From: an uncultured Devosia sp.
GTDB taxonomy: Bacteria > Pseudomonadota > Alphaproteobacteria > Rhizobiales > Devosiaceae
DNA length: 64,000 nucleotides
Assembly (NCBI RefSeq): GCF_913055165.1
Contig: NZ_CAJXJS010000006.1
Span: forward strand, 38,007-102,006
Direction: 5' to 3'
Positions 17,583 through 27,002 of the stretch are shown here, piece after piece. The stretch's first letter is position 1. Each line of letters starts with the position of its first letter. Position numbers and translations under genes: made by a program. A model generated the notes under the pieces. It did not search any database. It saw only the letters and a program-made list of their open reading frames with translations, and had not been told where the DNA came from.

Positions 17583-18037
17583 CCGACCCGATCGAAAAGC
17601 TCCGCGAATACGGCTATGAACTGCCGGCGCCCAAGGCCCCGGTGGCCAGCTATGTCCCTGTCAACCGCAGCGGCAACCTGCTCTACGTGTCCGGCCAGCT
17701 CTCCACCAACGAATCCGGCGTAGTACAAGGCCTGTTAGGCGACACCATGAATGTCGTGCAGGGCGGCAACGCGGCCGAGCTTTGCGCCGTCAATATCCTG
17801 GCCCAGATCGTCCACATGGCCGGCGTGCCGCTGCACGAAATCAAGAAGATCGTCAAACTCACGGTCCTGGTCGCCTCCACCCCCGATTTCTTCGAGCAGC
17901 ATCTGGTCGCCAACGGCGCTTCAAGTTTGCTGGTCGGCGTTCTCGGCGACAAGGGCAAGCACGCCCGTGCAGCCTTTGGCGTAGCTGCCCTGCCCATGGG
18001 TGCAGCCGTTGAAATCGAGGCCATCGTCGAGGTTTAA
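17579..18037 (+). CDS. RidA family protein
   Basis: YjgF/YER057c/UK114 family protein, 152 residues, longer than the 125-130 residues of canonical RidA. The longer form begins with IEKLREYGYELP and includes LLYVSGQL, the EHTVLV-type segment VKLTVLVASTPDFFEQH and AFGVAALPMGAAVEIEAI. Canonical RidA hydrolyses reactive enamine/imine intermediates and uses an Arg near residue 105; in this longer subgroup the Arg in KHARAAFGVAALP is at the matching place. Its ATG overlaps the dinB stop. The exact substrate is unknown. Confidence 0.92.
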   Translation: MTDPIEKLREYGYELPAPKAPVASYVPVNRSGNLLYVSGQLSTNESGVVQGLLGDTMNVVQGGNAAELCAVNILAQIVHMAGVPLHEIKKIVKLTVLVASTPDFFEQHLVANGASSLLVGVLGDKGKHARAAFGVAALPMGAAVEIEAIVEV

Positions 18038-18044
18038 GGGACGT

Positions 18045-18066
18045 GGCCCGGGTTGACGCCCGGGCC
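18045..18066 (+). terminator. GC-rich hairpin after ridA
   Basis: A perfect 8-bp all-GC stem (18045-18052 with 18059-18066) and a six-base loop begin seven bases after the ridA stop. It lacks a T-run. It may partly stop transcription or stabilise the upstream message before the acyltransferase gene. Confidence 0.4.
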
Positions 18067-18112
18067 CGGCCACCCCATATCGACCAGACCCATTCTCAGG
18101 GCGCTCGTCCCA

Positions 18113-19291
18113 GTGTCTGCAAGCGGTTACACGGCAACAATCCATCCCACCACGGCCGATATCCCGGCCGCGGTATGGAATAACCTCGTCCCGGCGACCG
18201 ACGGCATCCCCGACAATCCTTTTCTCGACCACGCCTTCTTTCTGGCCCTGGAGGAATCAGGGTGTGCCACCGGCAGGACCGGTTGGCAGGCGCAGCATGT
18301 TCTGCTCGCCAATGACACCGGCGAGCCGGTAGGTCTGCTGCCGCTTTTCCTCAAATCCCATTCCATGGGCGAATATGTCTTCGACCACGGCTGGGCCAAC
18401 GCGCTGGAGCGCGCCGGCGGCCGCTATTATCCCAAGCTGCAGGGCTCGGTTCCCTTCACGCCCGCGACCGCTCCGAAGCTGCTGGTGCCGTCCGGTGGCC
18501 TCGAAGCCCGTGCTGCACTGCTTTCGACGGCCCAGCAGCTGACCTCCCGACTGGATGCATCCTCGGTGCACCTCACCTTCATCCCCGAGGCCGAAGCGGC
18601 ACTTGCCAGCTCCCTCGATTGGTTGCACCGTACGGACACGCAGTTTCACTGGCATAACCGCGGCTATGCCAGCTTCGAGGAGTTCCTCGAGAGCCTGTCT
18701 TCGCGAAAGCGCAAGACCATCCGCCGCGAGCGCCGCGATGCCTTGGCCGACGGACTCACGGTCCGCTGGCTTTCCGGTACCGACATTCTTGAGCACCATT
18801 GGGACGCCTTCTTCGCCTTTTACGAAGATACCGGCGCGCGCAAATGGGGCCGGCCCTATCTCAACCGCACCTTCTTCTCCCTGCTCGGCCAATACATGGC
18901 CGACCGGGTGGTCCTCATGCTCGCCTATGACGGCGACGAACCCATCGCCGGCGCCATCAACTTCCGGGGCAAGGACAGGCTTTACGGCCGCAATTGGGGC
19001 GCCGTCCGCGATGTGCCCTTCCTGCATTTCGAGGTCTGCTACTACCAGGCGATCGACTACGCGATCAGCCATAAGCTGGCTGTCGTTGAGGCCGGGGCCC
19101 AGGGCGAGCACAAGCTGGCGCGCGGATACGAGCCAGTGCTGACCCACTCGGCTCACTGGATCGCCCATCCCGGCCTGCGGCGTGCCGTCGCAGACTATCT
19201 GGCCGACGAGCGCCCGGCCATCGAGCAGCAGCAGGAACTGCTCGAGCAGTTCACCCCCTTCCGCAAAGGTGAGCGGCAGGAGCGATCTTAG
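18113..19291 (+). CDS. GNAT-fold acyltransferase, DUF482/COG3146 family
   Basis: A 392-residue protein of the DUF482 group, with a double GNAT-like fold related to FemABX peptidyltransferases. Visible conserved pieces include NPFLDHAFF, VFDHGWANA, YYPKLQGSVPFTP, the basic SRKRKTIRRERR stretch, YFEVCYYQ-type residues (LHFEVCYYQAIDYAI) and GAQGEHKLARGYEP. The GTG at 18113 was chosen because an upstream TTG lies in the loop of a strong hairpin; the start remains uncertain. The molecular function of this family is not settled, though some annotations link it to peptidoglycan. It lies between ridA and the HIT gene on the same strand. Confidence 0.88.
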   Translation: MSASGYTATIHPTTADIPAAVWNNLVPATDGIPDNPFLDHAFFLALEESGCATGRTGWQAQHVLLANDTGEPVGLLPLFLKSHSMGEYVFDHGWANALERAGGRYYPKLQGSVPFTPATAPKLLVPSGGLEARAALLSTAQQLTSRLDASSVHLTFIPEAEAALASSLDWLHRTDTQFHWHNRGYASFEEFLESLSSRKRKTIRRERRDALADGLTVRWLSGTDILEHHWDAFFAFYEDTGARKWGRPYLNRTFFSLLGQYMADRVVLMLAYDGDEPIAGAINFRGKDRLYGRNWGAVRDVPFLHFEVCYYQAIDYAISHKLAVVEAGAQGEHKLARGYEPVLTHSAHWIAHPGLRRAVADYLADERPAIEQQQELLEQFTPFRKGERQERS

Positions 19292-19369
19292 CGGTGGTCA
19301 GTGACTTCGGGCTTCCCCCAAGCTGCGCGCCGCCGTAAACAAATAAGCATCAGACTCGCCGAGGCGCCC

Positions 19370-19786
19370 ATGAGCTACGATCCCGACAACATCTTCGCCA
19401 AGATCCTCAAGGGCGAATTGCCCTGCCACAAGGTCTACGAGGACGAGATCGCTCTGGTGATGATGGACATTTTTCCGCAATCCCGCGGACACACGCTGAT
19501 CATCCCCAAGGCCGCCTCCCGCAACCTGCTCGATGCCGATCCCGCCGCTCTCGCGGCCGTCATGCCGCTGGTGCAGCGTGTGGCTAGGGCGCTCAAGACC
19601 GCCACAGGCGCTGATGGCTTGCGCCTGGTGCAGTTCAACGAAGCGCCCGCGGGTCAGACGGTCTTCCACCTGCATTTCCACGTCATCCCCATTTATGACG
19701 GTGTGCCGCTTGGCGCTCATGCCGGCAGCAAGGCCGACGACGCCGAACTGGCCGTCCTCGCCAAAGACATCGCCGCTGCGCTCTGA
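19370..19786 (+). CDS. HIT family nucleotide-binding hydrolase
   Basis: A 138-residue histidine-triad protein, probably an Hint-type hydrolase of nucleoside phosphoramidates or nucleotidyl adducts. The triad appears as HLHFHVIPIY near residue 95, preceded by GQTVFHLH. The opening DNIFAKILKGELPCHKVYED and the GHTLIIPK motif are typical. The ATG at 19370 gives the standard N-terminus; the frame stays open upstream but carries unlike sequence. The DUF1275 gene follows after seven bases. Confidence 0.95.
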   Translation: MSYDPDNIFAKILKGELPCHKVYEDEIALVMMDIFPQSRGHTLIIPKAASRNLLDADPAALAAVMPLVQRVARALKTATGADGLRLVQFNEAPAGQTVFHLHFHVIPIYDGVPLGAHAGSKADDAELAVLAKDIAAAL

Positions 19787-19793
19787 CCCCACC

Positions 19794-20441
19794 ATGACAC
19801 CCACGCGCCACCTCGTCCTGGGCATGGTGCTGACCGGCTCCGCCGGCCTTATAGACGCGGTCGGCTTCATAGAGCTGGGCGGCTATTTCACCTCCTTCAT
19901 GAGCGGCAACACCACCCAGGGCGGTGCCGCCCTGGTCGATGGCGCATGGCCCGTGGTGCTGCTCACAGCCTCGCTCATCGCCCTGTTCTTCATCGGTAGC
20001 GTGCTGGGTGCCCTTGCCGCCTATTCCAGCCCACGCTGGGGACCAGCCGCCGTCAGCGCCGTTGTGCTGGTGGGCGTGGTGACCACGCTGGCGTTGGCGC
20101 TGGCCGGTTATCCTGCGAACCAGGCCATGCTGGTGCTTGCGGCCAGTGCTGGTGGACAGAATGCCATTCTGCCCATGCGCGGCGCGGTCCGCCTTGGCGC
20201 CACTTTCGTCACCGGCACGCTCTATATGGCCGGACAGGATTTGGCGCTGGCACTGCGGGGAGCCGCCCCACCTTTGCGCTGGCTGCAACACCTGACTGTG
20301 TGGTTTGCACTCTTTGCCGGCGCCGCTATTGGTGCCCTGCTCTACCGGCTTCTCGGCATCGGCACCCTGGGCTTGCCGATCGCGATTTACGCCGCCTTCA
20401 CCTTCGGCCATCTCCGCGCCGCTCGCGCTTCGGCGATATGA
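19794..20441 (+). CDS. DUF1275 (YoaK-like) membrane protein
   Basis: A 215-residue hydrophobic protein with about six predicted membrane helices. The early GLIDAVGFIELGGYFTSFMSGNTTQ segment is the hallmark of the DUF1275/YoaK family, and the middle LAASAGGQNAILP and VTGTLYMAG segments also fit. The function is unknown; a transport role is often assumed. The ATG at 19794 is seven bases past the HIT stop. It converges on the SulP gene, with a shared terminator in the 29-bp spacer. Confidence 0.9.
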   Translation: MTPTRHLVLGMVLTGSAGLIDAVGFIELGGYFTSFMSGNTTQGGAALVDGAWPVVLLTASLIALFFIGSVLGALAAYSSPRWGPAAVSAVVLVGVVTTLALALAGYPANQAMLVLAASAGGQNAILPMRGAVRLGATFVTGTLYMAGQDLALALRGAAPPLRWLQHLTVWFALFAGAAIGALLYRLLGIGTLGLPIAIYAAFTFGHLRAARASAI

Positions 20442-20442
20442 A

Positions 20443-20466
20443 AAGCCCGGCTGAGGAGCCGGGCTT
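20443..20466. terminator. Bidirectional terminator between DUF1275 and sulP genes
   Basis: A perfect 10-bp stem (20443-20452 with 20457-20466) and a GAGG loop lie between the convergent stops. On the minus strand the stem ends in TTTT, so it should work best for the SulP gene. Confidence 0.82.
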
Positions 20467-20470
20467 CAGA

Positions 20471-21955
20471 TCATCCGTGACCCACCAGCAGGTCGCCATT
20501 TGCCTTATGGTGCACGCCGAGATTGTCGACGATGGTCGCGCTGGCCTTGTTCATGCCCGATAGCGTCACCTCCCGGCCCAGCTTGCGGAATTTGAGAACC
20601 GCCTTGTCGACCCCGGCCACACTGGAAATGTCCCAGATATGGGCGTGTGTCAGGTCGATCACCACGCGATCCACCGCCTCATCGAAGTCAAAAGCCCGCA
20701 TGAATTGCTCGGCCGAAGCGAAGAACAACTGTCCCTGCACGTGATAAACCCGCGTCTTGCCGTCCTCGCTCAGCTCCTTGCGCACCTGGAAGATCTGCGA
20801 GATCTTCCAGGCAAAGAACACGCCAGACAGCAGCACTCCCACGAGCACGCCGATTGCCAGATTGTGGGTATAGACCACAAAGGCCACCGTGGAGAGCATC
20901 ACCATGGATGACGAACGCGGGTGATCGCGCAGATTGCGGATCGACTGCCAGTCAAACGTGCCGATCGACACCATGATCATGATCGCTACCAGCGCCGGCA
21001 TGGGGATATTGCGCAACAGGTCACCAAGCACCACCAGCAGCACCAGCAGATAGGCTCCGGCAAGGAATGTGGACAGACGCCCACGTCCGCCGGAACGCAC
21101 ATTGATGCCCGACTGGCCGATCATGGCACAACCCGCCATGCCACCAAAAAAGCCGGAGGCGATATTGGCGATGCCCTGTCCGATGCTCTCCTGCCTCTTG
21201 TCACTCGGCGTATCGGTGAAATCGTCGATGATCTGCGCTGTCATCAGGGATTCGAGCAGACCAACGGCCGCCACCCCCACCGAATAGGGCAGGATGATCC
21301 AGAACATGTCCAGCGTCAGCGGCACATTCGGAATGAGAAGGAACGGCAGCGCCGTGGGCAGTTCGCCCATGTCACCCACCAGGTGCACATCCAGCCCACC
21401 GAAGAACACCACCAGTCCAACGACGATGATGGCCACCAGCGGCGAGGGCACCAACGTGGTTACGCGCGGGAACAGATAGATGATCAGAAGCGCCAGTGCC
21501 ACCATGGGATAGGTCATCATCGGCACGCCGATCAGCTCGGGCAATTGCGCCATGAAAATCAGGATCGCAAGCGCATTGACGAAGCCGGTCATCACAGATT
21601 TCGACACGAACCGCATCACGGTATGCAGCTTAAGATAGCCCGCGCCGATCTGCAGCACGCCAGCCAGAATGGTCGCTGCCAAGAGGTAGTCGAGCCCGTG
21701 CTCGCGCACCAGTGAGCCGAACAGCACCGCGGTTGCCGCCGTGGCGGCAGAGATCATGGCGGGACGCCCGCCAAAAATAGCAATGACAATGGCGATCACC
21801 ACCGAAGCATAGAGCCCGACCCGGGGGTCGACGCCGGCGATGATGGAAAAAGCGATAGCCTCTGGAACGAGGGCCAGGGCGACGACGAGACCGGAGAGCA
21901 GGTCGCCCCGCACATTCCGCACCCACTCGGCGCGGTAGTTTTCGAAATTGAACAT
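20471..21955 (-). CDS. SulP family anion transporter with STAS domain
   Basis: A 494-residue membrane transporter of the SLC26/SulP family. The N-terminal [35 protein letters not shown] signature is followed by about 12 helices and a C-terminal STAS domain (about residues 385-490), with the ligand-site segment [20 protein letters not shown]. Substrates in the family include sulfate, bicarbonate and dicarboxylates; the one here cannot be told from sequence. The ATG at 21955 gives the normal family start; an in-frame GTG at 22057 would add 34 unlike residues and lies inside a predicted leader hairpin. Confidence 0.92.
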   Translation of the reverse strand: MFNFENYRAEWVRNVRGDLLSGLVVALALVPEAIAFSIIAGVDPRVGLYASVVIAIVIAIFGGRPAMISAATAATAVLFGSLVREHGLDYLLAATILAGVLQIGAGYLKLHTVMRFVSKSVMTGFVNALAILIFMAQLPELIGVPMMTYPMVALALLIIYLFPRVTTLVPSPLVAIIVVGLVVFFGGLDVHLVGDMGELPTALPFLLIPNVPLTLDMFWIILPYSVGVAAVGLLESLMTAQIIDDFTDTPSDKRQESIGQGIANIASGFFGGMAGCAMIGQSGINVRSGGRGRLSTFLAGAYLLVLLVVLGDLLRNIPMPALVAIMIMVSIGTFDWQSIRNLRDHPRSSSMVMLSTVAFVVYTHNLAIGVLVGVLLSGVFFAWKISQIFQVRKELSEDGKTRVYHVQGQLFFASAEQFMRAFDFDEAVDRVVIDLTHAHIWDISSVAGVDKAVLKFRKLGREVTLSGMNKASATIVDNLGVHHKANGDLLVGHG

Positions 21956-21970
21956 GGACAAGACCCAGGG

Positions 21971-22062
21971 CGCAGACGGCTGGGAACCGCCTTGAATGCG
22001 CGATGATACTTGTGACCGGGGGATAGGCGCCCGGAGAAGCCACTCGGCAGGAAACACCGAGT
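21971..22062 (-). promoter_or_regulatory. Structured 5' leader of the SulP gene, possible riboswitch-like element
   Basis: On the minus strand the leader can form three stems: 22057-22062 with 22042-22047; 22030-22034 with 22017-22021; and 21998-22002 plus 21988-21992 with 21976-21980 plus 21971-21975. The last stem competes with a CCCAG/CTGGG pairing right next to the start codon. A conserved motif called sul1 is known upstream of such transporters in alphaproteobacteria, but I cannot confirm a match. Confidence 0.35.
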
Positions 22063-22173
22063 CCGACGAACGAGAGGCTTATAACGACGGGATCAGGTTC
22101 GAACAACCCGGCGACACGCATCCCTGCCCTGACCAGTCGTCAGGCCCGCATTCCGTGACGAAAAAGCGCGAAC

Positions 22174-22207
22174 GGAAAAAAACAAGGCCGGGATCGCTCC
22201 CGGCCTT
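22174..22207 (-). terminator. Rho-independent terminator of clpA
   Basis: A perfect 10-bp stem (22198-22207 with 22184-22193), a four-base loop and a run of T residues interrupted by one G on the minus strand follow the clpA stop by 24 bases. Confidence 0.93.
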
Positions 22208-22231
22208 TCATCATCTCAACCTGAGAAGATC

Positions 22232-24571
22232 TCAGTTCTTGTCTGCCGTCGCCTTGGGCTTCTTCGGTTTGGGCAACGCCTTGGGCTTGGCCGGGCGTGG
22301 CGGAACCGCCACCAGTTCCAGCTTGGCCTCGGCGCCCTCGCCCACCACTGCAACCGTCACCGAGCCACCATTGACCAGTTCGCCAAACAGCACTTGGTCG
22401 GCCAAAGGCTTCTTGACATGCTCCTGGATCACACGGCCCAGCGGGCGGGCGCCCATGCGCTCGTCATAGCCGTGCTCGGCGAGCCAGTCGGCGGCCTCCG
22501 GGGTGAGATTGATCGTAACGCCGCGTTCGGCCAGCTGGCCTTCAAGCTGCAGCACGAACTTCTCCACCACCCGGCGCACCACTTCGCGCGGCAGCGGCGC
22601 GAAGGAGATAATGGCGTCGAGCCGGTTTCGAAATTCGGGGCTGAAGGTGCGGTTGATCGCATCCTCGTCATCCCCCTGCTCGCGCTTGCGGCCAAAGCCG
22701 ATCGGCGCGCGGGCCAGTTCCGCGGCACCCACATTGGACGTCATGATCAGGATGACATTGCGGAAATCCACCGCCTTGCCGTTGTGATCGGTCAGCTTGC
22801 CGTGGTCCATCACCTGCAGCAGAATGTTGTAGAGGTCCGGATGGGCCTTTTCGATTTCGTCCAGCAACACCACGCAATGCGGATGCTGGTCGACGCCATC
22901 GGTCAGCAGCCCACCCTGGTCGAACCCGACATAGCCCGGAGGCGCACCGATCAGTCGGCTGATCGTATGGCGCTCCATATATTCGGACATGTCGAAGCGC
23001 AGCAGTTCCACGCCCAGCGTATCGGCCAACTGCTTGGCAACCTCGGTCTTGCCGACACCGGTCGGACCGGTAAACAGATACGAACCGATCGGCTTCTCCG
23101 GCTCGCGCAGGCCTGCACGGGCCAGCTTGATCGCCGAAGACAACGCCGTGATCGCCGAATCCTGCCCGAACACCACTGTCTTGAGGCTCTGCTCGAGCCC
23201 CGATAGCAGTTCCGCATCGGATTTGGAAACCGACTTGGGTGGGATGCGCGCTATCGAAGCTATGGTGGCCTCGATGTCCTCCACCTCGATGGTCTTCTTC
23301 CGCTTGTCCTCCGGCAGCAGCATCTGGCTGGCCCCGGTCTCGTCGATCACATCGATCGCCTTGTCCGGCAGCTTGCGGTCGGTGATATAGCGCGCGCTCA
23401 GCTCCACGGCGGCCTTGAGCGCTTCATCGGTATATTTGAGCTTGTGGAACTCTTCGAAATACGGCCGCAATCCTTTGACGATCTCGATCGCGTCCGGAAC
23501 AGTCGGCTCGTTGACGTCGATCTTCTGGAAGCGCCGGACCAAGGCCCGATCCTTCTCGAAGAACTGCCGGTATTCCTTGTAGGTGGTCGAGCCGATGCAG
23601 CGGATTGCCCCGCTGGCTAGGGCAGGCTTGAGCAGGTTCGAGGCATCGAGCGCGCCGCCTGAGGTGGCGCCAGCACCGATCATGGTGTGGATTTCATCGA
23701 TGAAGAGCACCGCATTGGGCATCTTCTCGAGTTCCTTCATCACCGCTTTCAGACGCTCTTCGAAGTCGCCGCGATAGCGCGTGCCTGCCAGCAGCGCACC
23801 CATGTCGAGCGCGTAGATGACCGCTTCCTTGAGCACTTCGGGCACGTCGCCCTCAATGATCTTGCGCGCCAGCCCCTCGGCAATGGCGGTCTTGCCGACG
23901 CCGGCGTCACCCACATAAAGCGGGTTGTTCTTCGAACGACGGCAGAGCACCTGAATAGTCCGGCGCAACTCGCTGTCCCGCCCGATCAGCGGGTCGATCT
24001 TGCCCTGGCGGGCCTTCTCGTTGAGGTTGACACAAAAATCGGCGAGCGCCGAGCTCTTCTTGGCTTCCGGACCGCCTTCCGAGGTGCCCTCCCCTTCATC
24101 CGCGCCGCGGACCTTGCGCTCTTCACTCGGGCCCGACTTGGTAATGCCGTGGGAGATGAAATTGACCGCGTCCAGCCGGCTCATGTCCTGCTGTTCGAGG
24201 AAATAAGCAGCGTGGCTCTCGCGCTCGGCAAAGATCGCGACCAGCACATTGGCACCGGTAACCTCTTCGCGACCGGACGACTGGACGTGAATGACCGCGC
24301 GCTGGATCACGCGCTGAAAGGCGGCCGTGGGCCTCGCATCCTGGCCGTTCTGCACGACCAGACTGTCCAGCTCTTCATTAATGAAATCTTCGAGGTCGCT
24401 CTTGAGCGCGTCGATATCGACGTCGCAGCCGGTCAGAACGGCCAGCGTGTCACGGTCGTCCGTCAGGGCCAGAAGCAGGTGCTCGAGCGTGGCAAACTCA
24501 TGGTTGCGCTCACGGGCCAGGTTCATCGCCTGGTGCAGGGCCTTTTCGAGTCCGCGCGAAAATGAGGGCAT
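22232..24571 (-). CDS. clpA: ATP-dependent Clp protease ATP-binding subunit ClpA
   Basis: AAA+ unfoldase of 779 residues that feeds substrates to ClpP. It has the N-terminal ClpN repeats (about 1-145) that dock ClpS, the first AAA module with GDAGVGKTAIAEG and VLFIDEIHT, and the second with GPTGVGKTEVAK and VLLDEIEKAHPD. A C-terminal tail rich in Lys, Pro and Ala ends the protein. It is 9 bp downstream of clpS on the same strand and is followed by a strong terminator, so clpS-clpA is one operon in which the adaptor is made first. Confidence 0.98.
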   Translation of the reverse strand: MPSFSRGLEKALHQAMNLARERNHEFATLEHLLLALTDDRDTLAVLTGCDVDIDALKSDLEDFINEELDSLVVQNGQDARPTAAFQRVIQRAVIHVQSSGREEVTGANVLVAIFAERESHAAYFLEQQDMSRLDAVNFISHGITKSGPSEERKVRGADEGEGTSEGGPEAKKSSALADFCVNLNEKARQGKIDPLIGRDSELRRTIQVLCRRSKNNPLYVGDAGVGKTAIAEGLARKIIEGDVPEVLKEAVIYALDMGALLAGTRYRGDFEERLKAVMKELEKMPNAVLFIDEIHTMIGAGATSGGALDASNLLKPALASGAIRCIGSTTYKEYRQFFEKDRALVRRFQKIDVNEPTVPDAIEIVKGLRPYFEEFHKLKYTDEALKAAVELSARYITDRKLPDKAIDVIDETGASQMLLPEDKRKKTIEVEDIEATIASIARIPPKSVSKSDAELLSGLEQSLKTVVFGQDSAITALSSAIKLARAGLREPEKPIGSYLFTGPTGVGKTEVAKQLADTLGVELLRFDMSEYMERHTISRLIGAPPGYVGFDQGGLLTDGVDQHPHCVVLLDEIEKAHPDLYNILLQVMDHGKLTDHNGKAVDFRNVILIMTSNVGAAELARAPIGFGRKREQGDDEDAINRTFSPEFRNRLDAIISFAPLPREVVRRVVEKFVLQLEGQLAERGVTINLTPEAADWLAEHGYDERMGARPLGRVIQEHVKKPLADQVLFGELVNGGSVTVAVVGEGAEAKLELVAVPPRPAKPKALPKPKKPKATADKN

Positions 24572-24580
24572 ATGATGTTC

Positions 24581-24997
24581 CTACTGTTTTTCCATCACGC
24601 ATTGCAGCGGATGCTGGTTCTTGCGTGCCGTATCCATCACGCGGGTGACCTTGGTCTCGGCCACCTCGTATGGATATACGCCGCACTCACCGACCCCCTT
24701 CTGGTGGACGTGCAGCATGATGCGCATGGCGTCTTCGCGTGACTTGTTGAAGACGTCCTGAAGCACCAGAACGACGAATTCCATCGGCGTGTAGTCGTCG
24801 TTGAGCAGCAGAACCCGATACAGGTTCGGCCTCTTGGTTTTGGGACGCGTCTTGGTCACCGTCCCGGTTTCGAAATCCGCATCGTTCCCACCCTTGCGGC
24901 CGCCGTCATCGTCCTTGGGGCCGGCAGTCACGCGCGGCGGCACGACGGGCCGGATGGGCGAAAGATTATCGGTGGGCAGCTTGAGGGTCATGGTCAT
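24581..24997 (-). CDS. clpS: ATP-dependent Clp protease adaptor ClpS
   Basis: Adaptor of 138 residues that delivers N-end-rule substrates to ClpAP. The core [24 protein letters not shown] contains the conserved N-degron pocket residues, followed by [21 protein letters not shown]. An unusually long, charged and disordered N-terminus of about 55 residues precedes the core. The start at 24997 is the second candidate; a nearby ATG six bases later would serve equally, and neither has a strong ribosome-binding site. Together with Aat at 41 kb the window holds two parts of the N-end rule pathway. Confidence 0.95.
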   Translation of the reverse strand: MTMTLKLPTDNLSPIRPVVPPRVTAGPKDDDGGRKGGNDADFETGTVTKTRPKTKRPNLYRVLLLNDDYTPMEFVVLVLQDVFNKSREDAMRIMLHVHQKGVGECGVYPYEVAETKVTRVMDTARKNQHPLQCVMEKQ

Positions 24998-25043
24998 GGT
25001 AGGCGCTCTGTCGCCAGAGGAAACGAAGCAGTTGGCTGGCACC

Positions 25044-25073
25044 ATTATGTAGGCAAAATCGGGCCGGTGTTAA
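25044..25073 (-). promoter_or_regulatory. Likely clpS promoter in the 338-bp spacer to the carboxypeptidase gene
   Basis: On the minus strand TTAACA (25068-25073) and CATAAT (25044-25049) are spaced by 18 bases, each one mismatch from the sigma-70 consensus, about 50 bases before clpS. The remainder of 24998-25335 shows only a weak TTGACG (about 25175) that could belong to the divergent carboxypeptidase gene; no other element or gene was seen. Confidence 0.5.
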
Positions 25074-25335
25074 GGCCCATGCCATCCCGAAAATGTGAGC
25101 GCGCGCCAATGGCGCATTAATCAGCACTCTGGACCTGCAAGTCGTGAGGAGCGCCAGCAGTCTGTTGCCCGATTGACGCTCTGAGCCGAAAAAACATCGC
25201 ATTTTACGGAATCGTAACGGCGCATCGCTAACCTCATGGAAGGTCGGTTTTTCGGGGTTTGGGGACACTCGAAACCGCCAGCGTCAAACGAGTAGCGTAC
25301 GGGCCATTAGCCCGAGTAAGTAATTGGAGTACCGG

Positions 25336-26901
25336 GTGATTTTCCTGGCAAAGACCCCCTGGCGCACTGCGTTTCTGCGTGTTGTCGCCGCCGTTCTCGT
25401 GACCTTCGCCCTCGGTCTTTCCGCCGCGGCGCCGGTCCAGGCCATTGAAAACCTCCGCAAATATGCCGGCATCGTGGTCGACGCCAAATCCGGCAAAATT
25501 CTCTACGAAGAGCAAGCAGATTCAAAGCGCTACCCGGCCTCCGTCGCCAAGGTGATGACGCTCTACGTGCTGTTCCAGGAATTGCAGGCTGGCAATCTCA
25601 GCCTCTCGACCAAGATGACCGTGTCGCGTCATGCGGCCTCGGCCGTGCCGACCAAGCTGGGCCTGCGCGCCGGCTCGACCATTTCGGTGGAAGATGCCAT
25701 CAAGTCGCTGGTCACGCTCTCTGCCAACGACATGGCCCGCGTGATCGCCGAACACATTTCCGGCAGCGAATCCAAATTCGCTGAACGCATGACGGCCACG
25801 GCCCGCGCCATGGGCATGTCGAGCACCACCTACCGCAATGCCTCGGGCCTCCCGGACGGCGGACAGGTCACCACTGTTCGCGACCAGGCCATTCTTGGCA
25901 TCGCCGTCTACCAGCATTTCCCCCAGTACTACGAGTATTTCCAGACCACGTCCTTCCGCTATGGCGGCAAGACCTATGGCAACCACAACCGTGTGCTGGG
26001 CTATATGGGCGCAGTCGACGGCATCAAGACCGGCTACATCAACGCCGCCGGGTCGAACCTGCTAACGGCCGCACGCAAGGACAATCGCCACATCGTGGTC
26101 GTTGCCTTTGGGTTCAACTCCGCCGCCTCGCGCGACGAGAAGGTGCGCCAGCTGGTTTCGAATTACCTCTCCAAGGGCCGCCGCGGTGATTATCTCCAGA
26201 CGGCAATGGTCCCGGTTCCCGGCCGCCAGGGCAACACGCAGTTCGCATTGGCACAGCCGCGCAAACCGACATTTGCAATGCCTACCCCCATGCCCGACTT
26301 CCGCCTCGCTGCCCTGGTTGCCACTAATGGCGCCCAGCCGCAGCAGGTTCCTCAGCTTGCCGTCGCTTCCGCGGCGCCCGTTACGCTGCCCACGCCTGTA
26401 CCCACTGACTTGGGGCTCTCCCCTGCTGTCCAGGCGGCCAACGTACTGGCTGCGCCGACCCAGGCTGCCCCGGCCTATCCCAGCCAGGATGTGATCGGCG
26501 CCTGGCTCAGCGAAACCTACAATCTCGGCGCGCCACCGGCTGCGCTTGGACAAACCCCGGCTTCAGCCCCGCTGCTGCCGCCAGGTGAAGTCTCCGGTGG
26601 TGCCGGTCAGCCTGTAGATCTCATGCACTCAGGCTCGGTTGCCGATGCGGCCCCGATCTCTGGCTGGATCGTCCAGATCGGTGCCGGTCCCTCCGAAGAG
26701 AGCGCCCGGGCCATGCTGTCTGACGCTGCCAGCAAGGTCGGCTCGCTGGGCGATTTCCGCTCCTATGTGGAGCGTTTCGAGAAGAACGGCCAGATTTTCT
26801 ATCGTGCCCGCTTTGTCGGCTTCGGCGATCGCGACGCTGCCGCTGACATGTGCAATCGCCTAAAGGACCAGGACCTGGCCTGCCTGGCGATGCAGGGCTG
26901 A
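25336..26901 (+). CDS. PBP5-type D-alanyl-D-alanine carboxypeptidase with SPOR domain
   Basis: Periplasmic serine-type D,D-carboxypeptidase (peptidase S11) of 521 residues that trims the terminal D-Ala of peptidoglycan stem peptides. The GTG at 25336 is chosen since GGAG lies six bases before it. A signal peptide (about 1-37) ends in VQA. The catalytic motifs are SVAK at 69-72, SAN at 129-131 and KTG at 231-233. A long Pro/Ala/Gln linker (about 280-430) leads to a C-terminal SPOR domain (about 437-521), which should bind denuded septal glycan and place the enzyme at division sites. The SPOR-fused form is, from memory, typical of this order. Confidence 0.95.
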   Translation: MIFLAKTPWRTAFLRVVAAVLVTFALGLSAAAPVQAIENLRKYAGIVVDAKSGKILYEEQADSKRYPASVAKVMTLYVLFQELQAGNLSLSTKMTVSRHAASAVPTKLGLRAGSTISVEDAIKSLVTLSANDMARVIAEHISGSESKFAERMTATARAMGMSSTTYRNASGLPDGGQVTTVRDQAILGIAVYQHFPQYYEYFQTTSFRYGGKTYGNHNRVLGYMGAVDGIKTGYINAAGSNLLTAARKDNRHIVVVAFGFNSAASRDEKVRQLVSNYLSKGRRGDYLQTAMVPVPGRQGNTQFALAQPRKPTFAMPTPMPDFRLAALVATNGAQPQQVPQLAVASAAPVTLPTPVPTDLGLSPAVQAANVLAAPTQAAPAYPSQDVIGAWLSETYNLGAPPAALGQTPASAPLLPPGEVSGGAGQPVDLMHSGSVADAAPISGWIVQIGAGPSEESARAMLSDAASKVGSLGDFRSYVERFEKNGQIFYRARFVGFGDRDAAADMCNRLKDQDLACLAMQG

Positions 26902-27002
26902 ATAAGTGTGACAGGCACGGCGGATCAACCGCCGGCCGGACTTACGGTCTCTGAAGCGAGGCCACGGGGAAGCAAGTTGGTGCTTGTGTATGGAGTAGCC
27001 CA

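Noticed and set aside
22057..22059. GTG at 22057 as the SulP start
   Set aside because: It lies in a predicted leader hairpin and adds 34 residues unlike the family; the ATG at 21955 gives the standard N-terminus.
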